Shown here: positions 16,800-28,188 of the stretch, in pieces | How positions within the stretch are numbered: the stretch's first letter is position 1 | How the letters are laid out: every line of letters starts with the position of its first letter | Source: CAVWQV01 sp963757115 | Lineage (GTDB): Bacteria; Pseudomonadota; Alphaproteobacteria; Acetobacterales; Acetobacteraceae | Direction: 5' to 3' | DNA: 64,000 nt | Assembly: GCA_963757115.1 (NCBI GenBank) | Contig: CAVWQV010000008.1 | Location: 124,001-188,000 of the forward strand | The notes under the pieces: model-generated | Seen by the model: only the letters and a program-made list of their open reading frames with translations | Database searches by the model: none | What the model was told of the DNA's origin: nothing | Position numbers and translations under genes: made by a program

Positions 16800-17933
16800 A
16801 TGAAGCTGAAGGCCGACCGCGCGACTTTGCTCAAGGCGCTGGCCCATGTGCAAAGCGTCGTCGAGCGCCGCAACACGATCCCCATCCTCGCCAACGTCAA
16901 GATGGAAGTGCGTGACGGGCGCCTCGCGTTGACGGCCACCGACATGGAGATTGCGATCGTCGAGGACGTTGCTGCGGGAGCTAGCCGGGACGGCACGTGC
17001 ACGGCTCCGGCGGCAACCTTGTACGAGATCGTCCGCAAGCTTCCGGATCACGCGGAAATCGAGCTTGACCATGCGGGAGGCGATGCGCAGCTCAGGCTGC
17101 GGGCCGGCCGCTATGCGACCAGCCTTGTTGTGCTGCCCACCGACGATTTCCCGAGCATGAACGCCGGAACGCTGCCGCATGAGTTTCACTTGCCGGTGGA
17201 AACCTTGCGGGGGCTGATCGACCGCACCCGGTTCGCGATCAGCACCGAAGAAACGCGCTACTACCTCAACGGCATCTTCCTCCATGCGCCCGAAGGGGAC
17301 AGCGGTAAAGTGCTCCGCGCGGTGGCGACGGACGGGCACCGGCTTGCCCGGGTCGAGGTGGAGCCGGTGCCGTCGGGTGCTGCGTCCATGCCGGGGGTCA
17401 TTATTCCCCGAAAGACGGTCACGGAGCTTCGCAAGCTGCTCGAGGAGCAGAGCGGCGAGGTTGAAATCAGGCTTTCGGACACGCGCATCCAGTTCCGCAT
17501 CGGTTCTGTCTTGCTGACCAGCAAGCTCATCGACGGCACCTTCCCGGAGTACGAGCGGGTGATCCCGCGCGACAACGAAAAGGTGCTCCGCGTGGGCAAG
17601 CGGGACTTCTCCGACGCGGTCGGGCGCGTGGCTGCCATATCGTCGGAACGCTCGCGCCCGGTCAAGCTTGAGCTCGACCGCAACCTGCTCGTGCTGTCCG
17701 CGACAAGCCCTGAGCAGGGCACGGCGCGGGAGGAACTCGACGGTGACCGCGTCAAGTATGACGCGACACCGCTCGAGATCGGGTTCCAGGCGCGTTACTT
17801 GAACGATATCACCGATCAGGTCCCCGATAAGAACGAGGTAGAGTTCCGCTTCTCCGACGGCTCGGCGCCGACCGTAGTGCGCGACGCGGCAGACCCGAGC
17901 GCGCTCTACGTGCTGATGCCCATGCGGGTCTGA
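16800..17933 (+). CDS. dnaN: DNA polymerase III beta subunit (sliding clamp)
   Basis: A 377-residue clamp with the three repeated beta-clamp domains. Recognisable pieces are the start MKLKADRATLLKALAHVQ and VVERRNTIPILANV, FPSMN in the second domain, and the C-terminal YVLMPMRV that packs against the peptide-binding pocket. It makes a ring on DNA that tethers polymerase III. It lies 121 bp after dnaA, in the standard order, with a GACGAGGA-like site before the ATG. Confidence 0.97.
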   Translation: MKLKADRATLLKALAHVQSVVERRNTIPILANVKMEVRDGRLALTATDMEIAIVEDVAAGASRDGTCTAPAATLYEIVRKLPDHAEIELDHAGGDAQLRLRAGRYATSLVVLPTDDFPSMNAGTLPHEFHLPVETLRGLIDRTRFAISTEETRYYLNGIFLHAPEGDSGKVLRAVATDGHRLARVEVEPVPSGAASMPGVIIPRKTVTELRKLLEEQSGEVEIRLSDTRIQFRIGSVLLTSKLIDGTFPEYERVIPRDNEKVLRVGKRDFSDAVGRVAAISSERSRPVKLELDRNLLVLSATSPEQGTAREELDGDRVKYDATPLEIGFQARYLNDITDQVPDKNEVEFRFSDGSAPTVVRDAADPSALYVLMPMRV

Positions 17934-17934
17934 C

Positions 17935-19101
17935 CTGACGCTTCGCCTGACTTGCCTCGCGCTCACAGATTTCCGCAATTATCGTTCGCTTACTTGGCAG
18001 CCAACGGCGGCGATCAGCGCGATCGCCGGGCCAAACGGCAGCGGCAAGACCAACCTGCTTGAAGCGGTCTCGCTGCTGGTCCCAGGGCGCGGGCTGCGAA
18101 GTGCGCGCATGGCCGAGCTGGCCCGGCGCGGTCCGGGAGCAAGTGGGCGCTGGGCCGTGGCGGCGCGGTTCGCCACGGCCGCGGGGCGGATGGACGTCGG
18201 CACGGGCACCGCTTCCGACGGGCCGGGCGACCGTCGCAGTTTCCGCCTCGATGGCGCGGCGCCACGGGGACAATCCGAGATTGCGCAACGATTGGCCGCC
18301 GTTTGGCTCACGCCGCAGATGGACCGGCTTTTTCTCGAGGGTGGCACCGGACGCCGGCGGTTCCTCGATCGGCTCGCCTGGGCACTCGAGCCGTCCCACG
18401 CGCGGGAGATCGCGGCGTACGAGACCGCGCTCAGCGGCCGCAACCGCCTGCTTGCCGGGAGTATGCGCGATCCATCGTGGCTCGCGGGGATTGAGGACGC
18501 GATGGCGCGGCATGCGGTGGCGGCCACGGCGGCGCGCGTCGCGCTCGTCACGCGACTGAACGCGGCGCTCGCGGCCGGTGCGGCGGCGCCTTTCCCGGTG
18601 GCGCGGCTCTGTCTGAACGACGCAATCGCGGAACGGCTGCGCATTGAGCCGGCGCTCGCGGTCGAGGACTGGCTGCGCGAGACGCTTGCCGCCAGCCGGG
18701 CCGAGGACGCTGCGGCGGGATCGGCCGCCATGGGCGCGCATCGCGCCGATATCAGCCTCGCCGACGCCGAAACCGGGCTTTCGGCCGCCGATGCCAGCAC
18801 AGGGCAGCAGAAGGCGCTGTTGATCGGCATCGTCCTCGGCCACGCGGCACTGATTGCCGAAGCGCGCGGCTTCGCGCCCCTGCTGCTCCTCGACGAGCCG
18901 GCCGTGCATCTCGACCCGGCGCGGCGGCGCGCCCTGTTCGAGACGCTTGCCTTCCTCCCAGGGCAGGCGCTGCTGACAGGCACAGACGCCGAGACCTTTC
19001 TTCCGTTACGCGGGATTGCCGAGGGCTTGCGCACTGGGGGCGGCGTGCTGGCGCCTGATCCCGCCTTTCCGCCCGTAATCCCTGTGTCCGAGACGCTGTA
19101 G
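17935..19101 (+). CDS. recF: DNA replication and repair protein RecF, no standard start codon
   Basis: About 388 residues of RecF, an SMC-like ATPase that loads RecA at gaps. Walker A GPNGSGKTNLLEAVS is near residue 33; the signature STGQQKALLIGIVLGHA and Walker B LLLLDEP are near residues 285 and 320. Homology begins at LTLRLTCLALTDFRNYRSLT, right after the dnaN stop. In that frame there is no ATG, GTG or TTG between the in-frame TGA at 17914 and the conserved region; CTG at 17935, one base after the dnaN TGA, is the best start. It could be a true CTG start coupled to dnaN or a sequence error. Confidence 0.9.
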   Translation: MTLRLTCLALTDFRNYRSLTWQPTAAISAIAGPNGSGKTNLLEAVSLLVPGRGLRSARMAELARRGPGASGRWAVAARFATAAGRMDVGTGTASDGPGDRRSFRLDGAAPRGQSEIAQRLAAVWLTPQMDRLFLEGGTGRRRFLDRLAWALEPSHAREIAAYETALSGRNRLLAGSMRDPSWLAGIEDAMARHAVAATAARVALVTRLNAALAAGAAAPFPVARLCLNDAIAERLRIEPALAVEDWLRETLAASRAEDAAAGSAAMGAHRADISLADAETGLSAADASTGQQKALLIGIVLGHAALIAEARGFAPLLLLDEPAVHLDPARRRALFETLAFLPGQALLTGTDAETFLPLRGIAEGLRTGGGVLAPDPAFPPVIPVSETL

Positions 19102-19150
19102 GCGCTATATATAGAGGTACACCCCAAGCCCAGCGGAGCCACTGATCGGC

Positions 19151-21583
<2,433 letters not shown>

Positions 21584-21657
21584 GCCACACGCGCCCACGG
21601 TAGCCTTCCAGATCGCTCCGTCTGGCTGACCTCCAGTTCAAAGCGAACACTCGAAGC

Positions 21658-22869
21658 ATGGCGAAGCTCATGGCCATCGACACCAACGCATTCCTGCGCG
21701 ATCTCCACGAGCTGAGACAGATCGGGCGATTTCGCACCGGCGTACATCGGCCGACCTACTCGCCGCAGGACATGGAGTCGCGCCGGTGGCTCATGGACCG
21801 GCTGCAGGCGTGCGGGCTCGAACCCTCCATCGACGGCATCGGTAACGTCTACGGCCGACACCCGGGCTCGGGGCCACGCCTGCTGGTCGGGAGCCACATC
21901 GAGTCGCAGAACGAGGCCGGTTGGCTCGATGGGGCGCTGGGAGTGGTGGCCGGGGTCGCCCTGGCGCGCGCCGGGCTGCCGGTAGACGTGTGCGCCTTCG
22001 CCGACGAGGAGGGACATTTCGAGGGCGGCTTCTTGGGCAGCCGTTCCATCATCGGCGAGCTCGATGAGGCCGAGATCGACCGTAGCCGCAACCGGACGGA
22101 CGGCACCCCGCTGCGCGACGCGCTCCGGGCGGCGGGTCTCGCCGGAAAGGAGCGAATGCAGCTCGAACCCGGTCGGCACAAGGGCTTCCTAGAGATGCAC
22201 ATCGAGCAGGGAACACAGCTCGAGGCGGCGGGGCTGCGAATCGGGGTGGTGACCGGCATCGTTGCAATATGGCAATGGCGACTGCGGGTGACCGGACAGC
22301 AGGATCATGCCGGCGGCACCACGATGGCGGAACGGCGAGACGCGGGGCTTGCCGCCGTGCGGCTGCTGGCTGCCATCGACGCGGAGTTCCCCCGTGTCGC
22401 CGGGGAGCGCAGCACCTGGACCACCGGGCGCATCGCCCTTGACCCCGGCGCGCCGAGCATTATCCCAGGTGCGGCGGACGTGTGGTTCCAGTTCCGCGAC
22501 GTGTCGGTTTCCGTGCTGGAGCGGATGGAGGCCGGGCTGCGCGCGCTGGTGCGCGAAAGCAACCGGCGCGAACGCTGCACGGTCGTGCTGGAGCCGGTGT
22601 CGCTGTCGGTGCCCGCCCTATGCGACCCGGCGTTGATGGCGGCTTTGGAGGGGGCGGCGGAGCAGCTTGCCCCTGGCGCCTGGCAACGCATGCCGTCCGG
22701 CGCGGGCCACGACGCGCAGGTAATCGCGCGGCGGATGCCGGCGGCGATGCTGTTCGTCCCCTCGATTGGCGGCATCAGCCACCATTGGGCGGAGGACACG
22801 AAGGACGAGGATCTCGCACTCGGGGTCTCGGTGCTGGGCGAGGCGGCGCGGCGCTTTTTGGCGGACTGA
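21658..22869 (+). CDS. M20-family Zn-dependent amidohydrolase (carbamoylase/allantoate type)
   Basis: A 403-residue hydrolase of the hydantoinase/carbamoylase group, which cleaves N-carbamoyl amino acids or ureido compounds with two metal ions. Metal-ligand segments are GSHIESQNEAGWLDGALGV, FADEEGHFEGGF, EMHIEQG and the C-terminal SGAGHDAQVI. The dimerisation domain (about residues 205-320) is present with RLRVTGQQDHAGGTTM. The usual GSHLD is GSHIE here, a variant I associate with one branch of the family. It stands alone between gyrB and the convergent sorAB operon. Substrate unknown. Confidence 0.85.
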   Translation: MAKLMAIDTNAFLRDLHELRQIGRFRTGVHRPTYSPQDMESRRWLMDRLQACGLEPSIDGIGNVYGRHPGSGPRLLVGSHIESQNEAGWLDGALGVVAGVALARAGLPVDVCAFADEEGHFEGGFLGSRSIIGELDEAEIDRSRNRTDGTPLRDALRAAGLAGKERMQLEPGRHKGFLEMHIEQGTQLEAAGLRIGVVTGIVAIWQWRLRVTGQQDHAGGTTMAERRDAGLAAVRLLAAIDAEFPRVAGERSTWTTGRIALDPGAPSIIPGAADVWFQFRDVSVSVLERMEAGLRALVRESNRRERCTVVLEPVSLSVPALCDPALMAALEGAAEQLAPGAWQRMPSGAGHDAQVIARRMPAAMLFVPSIGGISHHWAEDTKDEDLALGVSVLGEAARRFLAD

Positions 22870-22873
22870 CCGC

Positions 22874-23191
22874 TTAGTACGCTTTAGCCAGGTATTCGAC
22901 GATCAGCTTGGCGTCGGCATCGTTGATCGGCGCGTGGTACACTTTCACCATCTTTGTCACCTCGGCCTGCCAGAACGCCGCACCGCGGCCGGGCGGCTGT
23001 GTGGCGATGTAGTCGGCCGAGTGGCACGCGACGCAGTTGTTGTGCGCCGCCTCGAAAGCGGGGCCCTCGCCGGGCCGAAGCTGGGCCGTTTCGTCCGGCA
23101 GGGTGTAGCTCAGCGGTGCCGCCGCTGCGGCGTTCGATGCGCACGCAACGATGACGAGGGCGCTACCCGTCAGTGCTGTCAGGGCGTTCAC
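22874..23191 (-). CDS. sorB: Cytochrome c subunit of sulfite dehydrogenase (SorB-like)
   Basis: A 105-residue exported c-type cytochrome. A signal peptide (VNALTALTGSALVIVACASN) is followed by NNCVACHSADYIATQPP, where CVACH binds heme and the Met in EVTKMVKVYHAPI is a likely axial ligand. The GTG at 23191 comes 2 bp after the sorA stop, so the two genes are co-translated. SorB takes electrons from the molybdenum subunit SorA in the periplasm. The gene ends 5 bp from the convergent hydrolase gene. Confidence 0.82.
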   Translation of the reverse strand: MNALTALTGSALVIVACASNAAAAAPLSYTLPDETAQLRPGEGPAFEAAHNNCVACHSADYIATQPPGRGAAFWQAEVTKMVKVYHAPINDADAKLIVEYLAKAY

Positions 23192-23193
23192 GC

Positions 23194-24411
23194 TCAGCTC
23201 GCCTCGACGCGTATGGTTTCGACGACGTTTCGCATGTAACCAGCGGGGTTCCACAGGGGCGTGGACGGCTGCGACTGGCCGATCCGGTTGGTCGCGCGGA
23301 CTTTGATCTCGTGCGTGCCCGCCGCCAGCACCACGGGCAAGCTCCAGGGGCGGAATGAATACTTGCCGAGGTCCGGGCCGAGCATGGCACTTGCCCAGCT
23401 CCTGCCGCCATCGGTGGAAACGTCCACTTCCGTTACGCCGTAACCGCCGTCGAATGCGATGCCTCGCAGCAGGGTCGGCGCGTCGGCGTGCAGCTTGGCA
23501 CCGTCGAGGACGTTGGTGACAAACGATCGAACATCGTATCGGCCGATCGGCTTGGTGGCACTCGGCGCGCGGCCAGGATCGGTGCAAGCGCAATCATTCG
23601 CCGGGATGCGATAGGCGGTCTTCATCCAGAAGCCGTCGAACGTTGCGTCGAGCACGGTAACTTCGCTGAGGTGCTTGACCCAGTAGGTGCCGTAGTAGCC
23701 GGGCACGACAAGGCGGACGGGAAATCCGTTCAGCCAAGGCAGGTCCGCGCCGTTCATCCCCCAGGCCAGCATCACCTCGCCGTCGCGAGCGTGGTCGATG
23801 TCGAGCGCCTTGACGAAGTCCGGCGTCTCCGGGCTGACCGGCTCGTCGAGGCCGTCGAACGCAACCTGGACAGCTTCCTTCCGCACCCCGGCCCGATCCA
23901 GCACCGCCTTCAGTGGGACGCCCTGCCATCGCGCGTTGCCCATGGCGCCATTGCCGAGCTGCCCGCCCGCGACACGCGGCTCAAACAATCCGCGGCTGTT
24001 GCCCGAGCACTGGTTCACGGCCACGAGTTCGACCGGCTCGAAGCCCGTCCTCAGCTCCGCGAGCGACAGGGACAACGGCTTCTCGACATGGCCCTTGACC
24101 TCGATCCGGTAGGTGTCCGGATCGATGGCGAGCGGGATGACGGCCAGGTGATAGCGGACGAAGAACGCATCATTCGGTGTGATCACACCCTCGTCGAATA
24201 CTGAGAACGGCGTTTCGAGCTGCGGCGGGCGCGTGGTTTGCCGGATCAGCGGCCGCTTGCCCGGATAGGTCACGAGGGGGCGCTCCCCGTTGGCGAAGGG
24301 GAGGGTCACCGTCTCGACGGCAAGGGCGCGCCCGAACCCGGCCGTGCCCGCTAACCCGAGCGCCGCTGCACCGCGCCCAAGACCCTTTAGAACATGTCGC
24401 CGAGCCAGCAT
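23194..24411 (-). CDS. sorA: Sulfite dehydrogenase molybdopterin subunit (SorA-like)
   Basis: A 405-residue periplasmic molybdoenzyme of the sulfite oxidase family that oxidises sulfite to sulfate. The N-terminus MLARRHVLKGLGRGAAALGL is a Tat signal; Cys135 in NQCSGNSRG is the molybdenum ligand; PGYYGTYWVKHL and the C-terminal Ig-like dimerisation domain (VDVSTDGGRSW, residues about 325-345) are standard. It heads the sorAB pair and diverges from typA. Molybdate uptake genes are in the same window at 56-59 kb but are not linked. Confidence 0.9.
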   Translation of the reverse strand: MLARRHVLKGLGRGAAALGLAGTAGFGRALAVETVTLPFANGERPLVTYPGKRPLIRQTTRPPQLETPFSVFDEGVITPNDAFFVRYHLAVIPLAIDPDTYRIEVKGHVEKPLSLSLAELRTGFEPVELVAVNQCSGNSRGLFEPRVAGGQLGNGAMGNARWQGVPLKAVLDRAGVRKEAVQVAFDGLDEPVSPETPDFVKALDIDHARDGEVMLAWGMNGADLPWLNGFPVRLVVPGYYGTYWVKHLSEVTVLDATFDGFWMKTAYRIPANDCACTDPGRAPSATKPIGRYDVRSFVTNVLDGAKLHADAPTLLRGIAFDGGYGVTEVDVSTDGGRSWASAMLGPDLGKYSFRPWSLPVVLAAGTHEIKVRATNRIGQSQPSTPLWNPAGYMRNVVETIRVEAS

Positions 24412-24580
24412 TGGGTCGCTCCGATCCGATAAGCGCCTTATAGCAGCTTCGATCCCGGCGCATCGCCCGGCACGTTTTCGGCTCGCGGAAGCGGCCCCGC
24501 CGCCCTATGTGTGCGGTGCATCAAGCACGCATCGCCCCGTTTTCCCGACGCCGTCGAGGCGCCGCCTGCAAGGCCGACCC

Positions 24581-26402
24581 ATGGACATCCGCAACATCGC
24601 CATTATCGCCCACGTCGATCACGGCAAGACCACCCTGGTGGACAAGCTGCTGAGCCAATCGGGCTCTTTCCGGGAGCATCAGCAGGTGGCGGAGCGGGCG
24701 CTCGACCGCAACGAGCTCGAGCGGGAGCGCGGCATCACCATTCTCGCCAAGTGCACCTCGGTCGTGTGGCGCAACACTCGCATCAACATCGTGGATACGC
24801 CGGGCCACGCCGATTTTGGCGGCGAGGTCGAGCGCATCCTCAACATGGTGGATGGCGCCCTCGTACTGGTGGACGCCGCGGAGGGCGTGCTGCCCCAGAC
24901 GAAATTCGTGGTCGGCAAGGCCCTGGCGAGGGGGCTGCGTCCGATCGTCGTGGTGAACAAGATCGACCGCGGCGACGCGCGCCCCGACGAGGTGCACACC
25001 GAGGTGTTCGATCTGTTCGCCGCGCTCGACGCCAGCGACGAGCAGCTTGACTTTCCGATGCTCTATGCGTCCGGCCGCCAGGGTTGGGCGAGCGAGACGC
25101 TGGACGGCCCGCGCGAGGATCTTTCGGTGCTGTTCGACCTGGTGCTGCGGCATGTCCCGCCACCAAAGGTGGACGCCAACGCGCCGTTCGCGATGGTCGC
25201 GTCCATCCTCGACTACGACAATTTTCTTGGCCGGGTGCTGACTGGGCGCGTCGAGCAGGGATCGGGGCGGATCAACATGCCCGTGCGGGTGCTGCGAGCC
25301 GACGGCAGCGCCGTCGAGACCGGGCGGTTGACCAAGCTGCTCTCGTTTCGCGGCCTCGACCGGGTGCCGGTGGAGGAGGTGCAGGCGGGCGATATCGTCG
25401 CGGTCGCCGGGCTGACGGACGCCACCGTCCCCGACACCATCGGCGCGCCGGAGCTCGCCGGCCCGCTCCCCGCGATCCCGGTCGACCCGCCGACGCTTGC
25501 GATGACCTTCCGCATCAATGACGGGCCGCTCGCCGGGCGCGAGGGCAAGAAGGTCACGTCGAGGCAGATTCGCGACCGATTGTATCGGGAGGCCGAAGGC
25601 AATGTCGCGATCCGGGTCTCGGACAGCTCGGAAAGCGAGGCGTTCGAGGTGGCCGGGCGTGGCGAGTTGCAGCTCGGGGTGCTGATCGAGCAGATGCGCC
25701 GCGAAGGCTTCGAGCTTGCGATCGGCCGGCCGCGCGTGCTGACCCGCCAGAACCCCGAGACGGGCGAGCGCGAGGAGCCGATGGAGGAAGTGCTGGTGGA
25801 CGTGGACGAGCCCTATTCGGGCGTGGTCGTCGACAAGATCAGCCGCCGCAAGGGCGAACTTCGGGACATGCGGCCTTCCGGCGGCGGCAAGGTGCGGCTC
25901 ACCTTCCAGGTCCCGAGCCGCGGGCTGATCGGCTACCACGGCGAATTCCTGACGGACACGCGCGGCACCGGCATCATGAACCGGCTGTTCTCGGGGTATG
26001 GGCCGTGGAAGGGTGCGATCGAGGGGCGGCGCAACGGCTCGCTGATCTCCAACTCGAACGGCGAGGCGGTGCACTACGCGCTATGGTATCTCCAGGAGCG
26101 CGGCACCCTGTTCGTCGATCCGGGCGAGAAGGTGTACGAGGGCATGATCCTCGGCGAGCACAGCCGCGAAGTCGGATCTCGACGTGAACCCGATCAAGGA
26201 GAAGAAGCTCACCAACATCCGGGCTGCCGGCAAGGATGATGCGATGCTGCTGATCCCGCCGCGGCGGATGAGCCTGGAGCAGGCGATCGCCTACATCGAG
26301 GACGACGAGCTGGTGGAGGTGACGCCGGGGGCGATCCGCCTTCGCAAGCGCCACCTCGACCCGCACGCGCGGAAGCGTGCGGAGCGGACGGAGGCGGCTT
26401 AA
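24581..26402 (+). CDS. typA: Translational GTPase TypA/BipA, frame broken once
   Basis: Removing one G at about 26171 (GAAGTCGG for an expected GAATCGG) joins two frames into a 606-residue protein, the normal BipA length. GTPase motifs are AHVDHGKT (G1), DTPGHADFGGEV (G3) and NKIDR (G4); the C-terminal part has RGELQLGVLIEQMRREG, PSRGLIGYHGEFLT and, in the second frame, NPIKEKKLTNIRAAGKDDA. TypA is a ribosome-associated GTPase needed at low temperature and for 50S assembly. The intact flanks argue for a sequence error. The ATG at 24581 is the family start. Confidence 0.93.
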
Positions 26403-26966
26403 CGCTGGCGCTCCCCGCTCTCTTCCTCAGAAGGGAGGGAGGGGGAGGAAGAGGGCGATCTCCCATCCAAAGCACTCCCCGCGAGAGGACGGGGTGAGAG
26501 TGAGGCCCGCTTAAACTGTTCTGCAGAATGCGAAGACTGCGCTCTAGCTGATCCCTTGAACCGCGCCGGGATGGCCCCGGCGAGACGGCGGTAGATGGCG
26601 ACGGCGTTGCTTATGGCCTGCGAGGACCCGCGTGATCGCCGGTATGCTCAGGCGAAGGACAGTTTGTTTGAGGCTCTCCGGTAGGCACATCGAAGCTAGC
26701 AGGCTCGCCAACGCTAACAAAGCGAACCGTTTGCATGCGCCTCTTGAGGGCGGCGAGCCGGTGGAGGCGACGCCAGGCAAGATCCACATGCCCCAAGCGC
26801 CACCCCAGCTCGGCGACGGTTTCCCAAATCCACATAACGGCGACACTGCGTGACTATGCGGCCTCCCTTTGCTCCGGCCCTTTCCCTGAGAGAGAGGGAG
26901 AAGGATGCCCCTTTACCCCGGAAGAGGGCTTAGTGACGGCTGCGCGGGCAAGCGCGGCTTTGGCAC
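26403..26966 (+). other. Non-coding gap after typA
   Basis: About 560 bp with no gene I can support. The first 130 bp carry a purine-rich run and the inverted repeat annotated at 26416-26457. The middle has short open frames on both strands without any recognisable motif, ribosome-binding site or consistent codon use. The end (26860-26930) again has polypurine stretches (GAGAGAGAGGGAGAAGG) resembling the first part, as in dispersed intergenic repeats of GC-rich alphaproteobacteria. The start of the next gene may reach back to a GTG at 26934. Confidence 0.5.
26416..26457 (+). terminator. typA: Inverted repeat after typA
   Basis: CTCTTCCTC at 26420-26428 pairs with GAGGAAGAG at 26445-26453, extending to 13 bp with one G-U pair, with a purine-only loop. 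It begins 14 bp after the typA stop, so it may end transcription or stabilise the mRNA 3' end. No T-run follows. Confidence 0.4.
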
Positions 26967-28188
26967 ATGGCCGCCTATGGCTTCGCGGCCGGGCTGCCGC
27001 TGCCGCTCTCGGGCTTCACCTTCCGGCTGTGGCTGTCAGAGGGCGGCGTGTCGCTCGCCGCGATCGGGCTGACCGCCAATATCGGGCTTGCCTACACCCT
27101 GAAGTTCCTGTGGGCGCCGCTGCTCGACCAGGCCCGGCCGCCCGGCGGGCTGGCGCGGTTCGGCCGGCGGCGCGGGTGGCTGCTCGCTGTGCAGCCGGCA
27201 TTGGTCGCAGCCTGCGCGCTCCTCGCAATCTCCCGTCCGGCGACCGCCCCCATGGGCGCGATCGCGGCGGCGGCGTTGGTGGCGTTCCTGTCGGCGAGCC
27301 AGGACATCCTGGTGGATGCGTGGCGCATCGAAAGCTACCCGCAGCGCATGCAGGGCGGGGCCATGGCCGCCTATGTGTGGGGCTACCGGACGGCGCTGCT
27401 GGTATCCGGGGCAGGCGCCATCAAAGGGGCCGACCTCCTGGGCTGGCATGGATCGCTGCTCGTCGGTCGCCGCGCTGATGGCGGTCGCTCCCGTGGTGAC
27501 CTTGATCGCGCCGGAGCCGGTCGCGGGCCGACCGACCGCCGTCCCGGGCGGTTTCGCCGCTCGTCTCCGGCTTGCGGTGGTCGAGCCGCTGCGGGAGTTC
27601 GTCACACGCCAGGGTGCCGCGACAATTCTTGCTTTCGTGGCGCTCTTCAAGCTCGGCGAAGCCATGGCCGGAGTGATGAACGCGCCGTTCTATCACTCGC
27701 TCGGCTTCGACCGGGCGGCGATCGCGATCTCCAACGCCTGGTTCTCGCTGCCCGCGACCTTTGCCGGCACGGCGCTCGGCGGTTGGCTTGTGGCCCGGCT
27801 CGGCGTCGGGCGGGCGCTACTGCTGACCGGCTCCGTGCAGACCGTGGCGATGGCCATGTATTTGTGGCTGGCGGCTTCGGCCGGGCAGCACGGCGTGCTT
27901 TACGCCACCGTCGGCACCGAAGCGTTCGCCGAAGGCATGGCCGACGCGGCGTTCATCACCTACCTGTCGGGGCTGTGCTCGGTGGCGTTCACGGCGACCC
28001 AGTACGCGCTCCTGTCATCGCTTGCCGCCATAGCCTTGCGCACGGTGGGCGGTCTGTCTGGCTTCCTGGCCCAGGCGGTCGGCTGGACCATGTTTTATGC
28101 GATCTGCCTGTTCGCAGCCGTTCCCGCCATGTTGGTGATGGTGCGCATCCTCCGTCGGTTCCCGCCCGCCGAACGAGCCGCGACGTAG
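26967..28188 (+). CDS. AmpG-like major facilitator transporter, frame broken once
   Basis: Two frames join after removing one G near 27465 (GTCGGTCGCC), giving about 406 residues with roughly twelve membrane helices. AAYGFAAGLPLPLSGFTFRL, SLAAIGLTANIGLAYTLKFLW and the loop SASQDILVDAWRIES are typical of AmpG, the inner-membrane permease for muropeptides and related sugars. The ATG at 26967 lacks a ribosome-binding site; a GTG at 26934 could be the real start if another one-base error lies near 26965. It is convergent with the PhoR-like kinase gene with no gap. Confidence 0.75.

Noticed and set aside
21892..21960. GSHIE in place of GSHLD in the M20 amidohydrolase as a loss of activity
   Set aside because: The bridging Asp in WLDG and the other ligands remain, and I recall this variant in a recognised branch.
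22874..24411. Link between SorA and the mod operon as one molybdenum locus
   Set aside because: They are more than 30 kb apart with unrelated genes between them.
26544..26846. Overlapping open frames on both strands in the gap after typA
   Set aside because: No ribosome-binding site, no family resemblance, and composition typical of chance open frames in GC-rich DNA.
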